In this document: piece by piece, positions 59,137-64,000 of the stretch
Layout of the letters: each line of letters begins with the position of its first letter
Numbering within the stretch: the first letter of the stretch is position 1
Assembly: GCF_003386095.1 (NCBI RefSeq)
Contig: NZ_QREG01000008.1
Coordinates: 62,001-126,000 of the forward strand
Length of the DNA stretch: 64,000 bases
From: Marinoscillum furvescens DSM 4134
GTDB lineage: Bacteria > Bacteroidota > Bacteroidia > Cytophagales > Cyclobacteriaceae
Reading direction: 5' to 3'
Position numbers and translations under genes: made by a program
Notes under the pieces: model-generated
What the model was told of the DNA's origin: nothing
What the model saw: only the letters and a program-made list of their open reading frames with translations
The model's database searches: none

Positions 59137-59898
59137 ATGGATACTCCACTTTCTGTAGTAGTGATTACGCATAACGAAGAACTCCGACTCGAAGCATGTT
59201 TGCAGAGCGTTGCTGGTCTTTCTGATGAGCTCATCGTTGTGGATTCTTTCTCGACTGACGACACCAAAAACATTGCATTACGTCATGGCGCAATCGTTTT
59301 TGAACATGCGTACAAGGGGCAAGTAGAGCAAAAACAGTTTGCTCTGACCAAAACCAGCCATCAGCATGTGCTGGCACTAGATGCTGATGAGCAACTCACA
59401 GAGGAGTTAATTCAATCTATAGCTAGAGAAAAAAAGCAGGGGTTTCCTGCAGGCGTATATGAAATGAACCGAATCACTTACTACGCTGGCACGTGGATCA
59501 AGCATGGGGGGTGGTATCCGGACTGGAAGTTACGGCTGTGGAATAAATCCAAAGCTAAATGGGGTGGTAGAAATCCCCATGACCAGGTTTTCCCAAAAGA
59601 AATAAAGGAAGTGAAACGGTTGCAAGGGCACTTGTTGCACTATGGGTTTGAAACGATAGCGGAGCATAAACAACGGATAACTAATTATGCCGAAATTGGT
59701 GCTGAGGCTTTGTATGCTGAAGGAAAATCTAGCTCAATACTACGAGGTGTGCTGAGCGCATTGATAAAAGGTATCCGAGACTATATTTTCAGAGGTGGTT
59801 TTCGGGATGGAAAGTCGGGATGGCTGATCGCGTGGTATTCCATGAAAGGTAAGTACCTGAAATACAAAAAGCTGTATGAGCTCAACAAGAGGCAATAG
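59137..59898 (+). CDS. Glycosyltransferase family 2 (WaaE/KdtX-like)
   Basis: The 253-residue protein has the GT2 order: VVVITHNEELRLEACLQSV, DELIVVDSFSTDDTKNIAL and ALDADEQLTEELI with the DxD-like metal site. Then comes GGWYPDWKLRLWNKSKAKWG, typical of the WaaE/KdtX (lipopolysaccharide core) group. It has no clear membrane span. It likely adds a sugar to a lipid-linked glycan. It overlaps the next gene by 23 bases. Confidence 0.88.
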   Translation: MDTPLSVVVITHNEELRLEACLQSVAGLSDELIVVDSFSTDDTKNIALRHGAIVFEHAYKGQVEQKQFALTKTSHQHVLALDADEQLTEELIQSIAREKKQGFPAGVYEMNRITYYAGTWIKHGGWYPDWKLRLWNKSKAKWGGRNPHDQVFPKEIKEVKRLQGHLLHYGFETIAEHKQRITNYAEIGAEALYAEGKSSSILRGVLSALIKGIRDYIFRGGFRDGKSGWLIAWYSMKGKYLKYKKLYELNKRQ

Positions 59899-60961
59899 CA
59901 TACTGCATGTGAGTACAGAAATGGACTGGCGGGGCGGTGAGCGACAAGTACACCTGCTACACGAAAGTCTCCTATCCAACCAATGGAATTCGCATTTGCT
60001 TTGCCCTGGCGATAGTTCGCTGTTTCAAAAAACGACGCACAATAAAATGCGTCCTTTCAAATCCAAAAGAAAATCAGCGCACGTTTTACACTTACTGAAA
60101 GTCATCAAAAAAACAGACTTTGACATCATCCATGCTCACGACTCCAGAGCGCACTTGGTTTGCCTGCTTGCTTCACTCCTGGGAATGTCTATCCCCATGG
60201 TGGTCACGAGAAGATCCATGCCTCGTATTGGTGGTTTACTCCAACGCTGGAAATACCAACACCCTCAGATAAAAAGATTAGTGGGGATATCTCAAGCGAT
60301 TCAGGAAAAGTTAAAAACCATTGCCCCTGCGCAGCACATCGAGACGATCTATAGCGGTGTGAAGTTGGCACCTGCAGCTCACACCATTGACCTGCACAGC
60401 GAACTGAGAATCCCATATGAAACTAAACTATTTGCTTTTGTGGGTGCTCTTTCTGCTGAAAAAGGACCTGACCTTTTCCTTAAAGTAGCTCAAACTCTTA
60501 GTCAAAAACGATCAGCCATACATTTTGTGGTGATCGGTGAAGGGCCTCTCGGTCACAGCCTAAAGCAAAAGTGCAGCTCCACCAAGTGGGGCGAAAATGT
60601 GAGTTTCCTCGGTTTTCGAAATGATCTCTCAGCACTTTGGTATTCACTTTACTGTCTCCTTGTACCGTCCAGGTCAGAAGGACTCAACACCACTATTTTG
60701 GATGCATTTTATCATGAAGTGCCGGTTATTGCCTTTGATACTGGTGGGATTCCGGAGCTTATTTCACATGAAAAAACCGGACTATTATGTCCGGCGGAAG
60801 ATCTTAAAAGCATGATTTCCTACTCCCTCCAGTTGACAGATCATCAGGAGTTGAGACAAAGTCTGGTTAAAAACGCCAGAAATCAAGTGGAGAATTTTGC
60901 AGCTGATAAAATGGCAGAAAAATACATGCACCTTTACCGTGAAGTACTCAATAGCGATTGA
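59876..60961 (+). CDS. Glycosyltransferase family 4
   Basis: The 361-residue protein has the GT4 pattern: an N-terminal STEMDWRGGERQVHLLHESL, FDIIHAHDSRAHLVCLLASL, FVGALSAEKGPDLFLKVAQ and the C-terminal EX7E region PSRSEGLNTTILDAFYHEVP with FDTGGIPELISHEKTGLLC. It is probably a retaining sugar transferase for surface glycans. It starts inside the GT2 gene and overlaps the convergent GT4 gene by 28 bases at its 3' end. Confidence 0.9.
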   Translation: MSSTRGNSILHVSTEMDWRGGERQVHLLHESLLSNQWNSHLLCPGDSSLFQKTTHNKMRPFKSKRKSAHVLHLLKVIKKTDFDIIHAHDSRAHLVCLLASLLGMSIPMVVTRRSMPRIGGLLQRWKYQHPQIKRLVGISQAIQEKLKTIAPAQHIETIYSGVKLAPAAHTIDLHSELRIPYETKLFAFVGALSAEKGPDLFLKVAQTLSQKRSAIHFVVIGEGPLGHSLKQKCSSTKWGENVSFLGFRNDLSALWYSLYCLLVPSRSEGLNTTILDAFYHEVPVIAFDTGGIPELISHEKTGLLCPAEDLKSMISYSLQLTDHQELRQSLVKNARNQVENFAADKMAEKYMHLYREVLNSD

Positions 60962-62007
60962 AACAGGCTTTCATAAGCCGTCACGGTTTTGGTCAGATTA
61001 AATGAAGATTTGGCTGCTACATAAGCCTCCTCCACCAACCTCTTTTTCAGCTCTATATCACCTAGAAGGGAGTTTATTTTAGACGCAAGGCCTTCTACAT
61101 CGCCATTCTGGTAAAGCAATCCCGTTTTTCCGTCATTAATTACATCAGGGATACCCCCAAAATCAGAACCAATGACCGGTACCTTTAGCAGCATAGCCTC
61201 TACCGTAGACAGCCCAAAACCGTCCATGTGCGAAGGGAGCACATGAACATCCATAAGTGAAAGTAGAGCTCTGGCTTCAGTGTTGGACACCAACCCAGTA
61301 CAAACGATTCTGCCTCTATTGTTCACAAAAGCATCCACATCTGAGAAGTCTTTTTCATCTACACCTACCAGCAGTAACTTACATGCTTCGGGTAAATACT
61401 CGAGTGCACGTATCAGATCAATTTGACGCTTTTTTCGAGCTACACAGCCTATTAACCTTCCATTCAACTGATATTTTTTGCGTAGCAGCTCCACGAGATC
61501 AGGGTCTACCTGCTCATCAGCCACACCATTGTGAATTACTGGCAAGTGCTTAGGTGGATAGCCTTTGCTCACAAATAGCTTTTTCAGTCCATGGCTGACC
61601 ATCACGATGGCCGCTGTACCCTTTATATGATACCATCGCTTGATCCAGGGCTCATTTCTGGGGCGCTGCCTGCGCGTAAAGATGATAAAACTCTGCAGCC
61701 GGTAGATCCACTTGGCCATGATGGTGAGGTTACGGTCTCTTCCGCCTTGCGCACATATTACATCATATTTTTCCGCTGTTGCTAAAGATCCCAACATCTG
61801 AAAGGAACGGAAGTCCAGATAACTCTTAAATGAGATATCATGGGTTTTTACAATACCTTGCTTGGCAAGCATCTGCCTCAGCAATGTGTCTTCACCACAC
61901 GCACAGCTCACCTCATGTCCCCTTTTGGCCAGGCCAGTAGCCAGGTAAAAAAGAGAAAAAGTGGCTCCTGCCAGATTCCCCTGATGGGTGGTAAAGAGTA
62001 TCTTCAT
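60934..62007 (-). CDS. Glycosyltransferase family 4
   Basis: The ATG at 62007 gives 357 residues (MKILFTTHQGNLAGATFSLF...). It has KYDVICAQGGRDRNLTIMAK, IHNGVADEQVDPDLVELLRK, the nucleotide-sugar domain and the C-terminal PSHMDGFGLSTVEAMLLKVP with SDFGGIPDVINDGKTGLLYQ, the EX7E-type motif. Its 3' end overlaps the plus-strand GT4 gene by 28 bases. A terminator-like hairpin lies 14 bases before its start, so no room for a promoter exists between the two. Confidence 0.9.
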   Translation of the reverse strand: MKILFTTHQGNLAGATFSLFYLATGLAKRGHEVSCACGEDTLLRQMLAKQGIVKTHDISFKSYLDFRSFQMLGSLATAEKYDVICAQGGRDRNLTIMAKWIYRLQSFIIFTRRQRPRNEPWIKRWYHIKGTAAIVMVSHGLKKLFVSKGYPPKHLPVIHNGVADEQVDPDLVELLRKKYQLNGRLIGCVARKKRQIDLIRALEYLPEACKLLLVGVDEKDFSDVDAFVNNRGRIVCTGLVSNTEARALLSLMDVHVLPSHMDGFGLSTVEAMLLKVPVIGSDFGGIPDVINDGKTGLLYQNGDVEGLASKINSLLGDIELKKRLVEEAYVAAKSSFNLTKTVTAYESLFQSLLSTSR

Positions 62008-62020
62008 GGGGTTAGAAACA

Positions 62021-62049
62021 ACAAAAGCCACCAATATGGCAGCTTTTGT
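62021..62049 (-). terminator. Terminator after ahcY
   Basis: ACAAAAGC (62021-62028) and GCTTTTGT (62042-62049) form a stem extended by CCA and TGG; on the minus strand TTGTTTC follows. It lies 24 bases after the ahcY stop and only 14 bases before the GT4 start codon. Confidence 0.7.
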
Positions 62050-62073
62050 CTGTGAATACTATTCTTAAAATAA

Positions 62074-63381
62074 TTAGTATCTGTAATGCTCAGGCTTGAA
62101 AGGTCCCTGAGGAGTCACTCCTATGTAAGAAGCCTGATCCTCTGAAAGCACATCCAACTCCACACCAATTTTGGCGAGGTGCAGTGCTGCAACTTTCTCG
62201 TCCAGATGCTTAGGCAGCGTGTACACTGCATTTTCGTACTGGTCCGAGTTGTTCCAAAGCTCTATCTGAGCCAATGTTTGGTTCGTAAAGGAATTGGACA
62301 TAACAAACGAAGGGTGTCCGGTAGCACATCCCAGATTTACTAGTCTACCTTCTGCCAATAGGATGATTTCATTGCCATCCACATTGTAAAGGTCTACCTG
62401 AGGCTTGATCTCTACTTTAGAGGCACCGAAGTTGTCATTGAGCCATGCTACATCTATTTCGTTATCAAAATGGCCAATGTTACAAACGATCGTTTTGTCA
62501 TTCATCAACTTGAAGTGCTCGCCTCGGATGATGTCTTTGTTACCAGTCGCTGTTACGATGATGTCTGCTCTCGGCACTGCATCTACCATTTTCTTTACTT
62601 CATAGCCATCCATAGCAGCTTGAAGGGCGCAAATAGGGTCTATCTCTGTCACAATGACACGCACACCAGCTCCGCGAAGTGATGCTGCTGATCCTTTTCC
62701 TACATCGCCGTACCCGGCAACCACCGCCACTTTACCAGCGAGCATAATGTCTGTAGCTCTGCGGATAGCGTCTACCAAAGACTCCTTACATCCGTATTTG
62801 TTATCAAATTTAGACTTGGTAACTGAGTCATTTACATTGATGGCTGGGATTGGCAGTGTCCCGTTTCTCATGCGCTCGTACAATCTGTGCACACCCGTTG
62901 TAGTCTCTTCAGAAAGCCCTTTGATGTCTTTGACTAGCTCAGGGTATTTGTCTAACACCATATTGGTAAGGTCTCCCCCATCATCCAAAATCATGTTGAG
63001 TGGCTTACCACCTTCAAAAGCAAACAAAGTCTGCTCTATACACCAATCAAACTCCTCATCTGTAAGGCCTTTCCATGCATATACAGGTATCCCTGCCTTT
63101 GCTATGGCTGCAGCTGCATGATCTTGGGTGGAAAAAATATTACATGAAGACCAGGTTACTTCTGCTCCTAGTTCTACGAGCGTTTCTATCAAAACTGCGG
63201 TCTGGATCGTCATGTGCAAACATCCAGCTATACGTGCTCCTTTTAGCGGCTTGCTTTCGCCATACTCTTCGCGAAGAGCCATCAGCCCAGGCATCTCAGC
63301 CTCAGCTAATTTAATTTCGTTTCGGCCATATTCGGCCTGGTTAATGTCTTTGACTTTGTAATTCAATTTTTCCTCGATCAT
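62074..63381 (-). CDS. ahcY: Adenosylhomocysteinase
   Basis: The ATG at 63381 gives 435 residues. The NAD-binding site is [20 protein letters not shown]; substrate-site motifs are [39 protein letters not shown] and the C-terminal PFKPEHYRY. It splits S-adenosylhomocysteine into adenosine and homocysteine and so keeps methylation going. It lies 52 bases from birA; a TAATTTTG box is in this gap. Confidence 0.97.
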   Translation of the reverse strand: MIEEKLNYKVKDINQAEYGRNEIKLAEAEMPGLMALREEYGESKPLKGARIAGCLHMTIQTAVLIETLVELGAEVTWSSCNIFSTQDHAAAAIAKAGIPVYAWKGLTDEEFDWCIEQTLFAFEGGKPLNMILDDGGDLTNMVLDKYPELVKDIKGLSEETTTGVHRLYERMRNGTLPIPAINVNDSVTKSKFDNKYGCKESLVDAIRRATDIMLAGKVAVVAGYGDVGKGSAASLRGAGVRVIVTEIDPICALQAAMDGYEVKKMVDAVPRADIIVTATGNKDIIRGEHFKLMNDKTIVCNIGHFDNEIDVAWLNDNFGASKVEIKPQVDLYNVDGNEIILLAEGRLVNLGCATGHPSFVMSNSFTNQTLAQIELWNNSDQYENAVYTLPKHLDEKVAALHLAKIGVELDVLSEDQASYIGVTPQGPFKPEHYRY

Positions 63382-63401
63382 GTCGTTAGATTTATTAAGC
63401 G

Positions 63402-63409
63402 CAAAATTA
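63402..63409 (-). promoter_or_regulatory. Possible ahcY -7 promoter box
   Basis: TAATTTTG on the minus strand lies 20 bases before the ahcY start codon. A TTTG box at the right distance was not found. There is no stem-loop after it, unlike at the ribosomal promoters. Confidence 0.4.
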
Positions 63410-63433
63410 GTCAAATAATCCTTTTTCTAGTTG

Positions 63434-64000
63434 CTAGCGCACAAATGAGATTTCTTTCACCTCAAAACGCCGTGTTTGTTCGTTTGTTTTGACAACCAGC
63501 CGACCTTGCTGATCGATCCCGATGATTTCTCCTGCAAAGTCTTCGTCACCTGATCTAAACCAGTGCACTTCTCCCCTCCACATCATCACATCATGGTATT
63601 TACGCAGGATGGTGTCCTTACTTCCTGCATTGAGCAGTAGGTAGTATCGTTCGAGCGCGCAAATGATTTGCTCAAGCAGTTCTTCCCTATTCACATCGTA
63701 TCCCATCACTCCTTTCAGAGAAGTTGCTGTGTCTAATTCGAAATCGGTTTGGTTGACATTGAGACCTATGCCTATCACCAGCTTGTCGATAGTAGAATTG
63801 GTCACACCAGCCTCCAGTAGTATTCCTCCTGCTTTTTTCCCGCCAAGGTAAATGTCGTTTGGCCATTTTAGGGACACATTTTTGAGGTCCAAAAATTTCT
63901 CTAATGCTTCGTGTACAGCCAAACCCGCCAGGACATTGATCAGGTACGCTTCTTTTGGCAGAAGTTTCCGGGGTTTTAGCAAAAGAGAAAAGAGCAGGTT
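63434..64000 (-). CDS. birA: Biotin-protein ligase, 5' part cut by window edge
   Basis: The frame is open to base 64000, so 188 residues of the C-terminal part are present and the N-terminal part, with the GRGR biotin loop, is outside. Visible features are SLKWPNDIYLGGKKAGGILL, the KWPND catalytic motif with KxxGIL of biotin ligases, and VIGIGLNVNQTDF. A TTG at 63982 is not a natural start because the family sequence continues upstream of it. It attaches biotin to carrier proteins such as the one at 55 kb. The short C-terminal domain ends at 63437. Confidence 0.92.
   Translation of the reverse strand, partial: NLLFSLLLKPRKLLPKEAYLINVLAGLAVHEALEKFLDLKNVSLKWPNDIYLGGKKAGGILLEAGVTNSTIDKLVIGIGLNVNQTDFELDTATSLKGVMGYDVNREELLEQIICALERYYLLLNAGSKDTILRKYHDVMMWRGEVHWFRSGDEDFAGEIIGIDQQGRLVVKTNEQTRRFEVKEISFVR

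Overview
This window is a chromosomal segment of a Bacteroidota bacterium, most likely of the order Cytophagales. The genus cannot be named from the sequence. The evidence is a PorV/PorQ-type outer-membrane protein, DUF4252 proteins, PspC/GIN-domain proteins, a gene order in which rpsJ follows fusA and rplQ is followed by carA and eno, a DUF3467 gene directly after rpoC, start codons without Shine-Dalgarno sequences, and promoters of the Bacteroidota form TTTG - about 19 bases - TAnnTTTG. No mobile elements, CRISPR arrays or rRNA genes were seen.

Left part, 1-24 kb (mixed accessory and housekeeping genes): a truncated PorV/PorQ-like gene; a PadR regulator translationally coupled to a large PspC-PspC-GIN membrane protein; a compact phosphorelay (PAS histidine kinase, REC-HPt protein, divergent stand-alone receiver); two exported proteins of unknown role; an ECF sigma factor with a putative membrane anti-sigma factor, two DUF4252 exported proteins and an ABC-2 exporter in one tight row; and a 37-residue membrane peptide. 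These are followed by a cytosolic BtuF-like protein, an M42 peptidase, an SDR without the usual Tyr/Lys pair, an acyl-CoA carboxylase beta subunit, an exopolyphosphatase, an Ldh-family dehydrogenase, a Pif1-type helicase, a small outer-membrane barrel, a DivIC/FtsB protein, eno and carA.

Central part, 24-55 kb, all on the minus strand, holds the main translation and transcription machinery. In order of transcription there are five units. (A) tRNA-Tyr, tRNA-Gly, tRNA-Thr, tuf. (B) tRNA-Trp, secE, nusG, rplK, rplA, rplJ, rplL, rpoB, rpoC, DUF3467. (C) rpsL, rpsG, fusA, rpsJ. (D) rplC through rpsN. (E) rpsH through rplQ, including secY, infA, rpmJ and rpoA. Units A, B, C and E are each preceded by a TAnnTTTG box followed within a few bases by a stem-loop with a T-rich loop. 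Unit D has the same box and first transcribed bases but only a weak stem. This shared 5'-terminal architecture is the most unusual pattern found here.

Right part, 55-64 kb: a biotin carrier protein, pyrH and frr on the plus strand; a sigma factor, zinc-type anti-sigma factor, gmk and nadD operon on the minus strand; three glycosyltransferases; ahcY; and the 3' part of birA, which runs off the window. The biotin genes (carboxylase beta subunit, carrier protein, biotin ligase) are spread over the window but probably serve the same chemistry.
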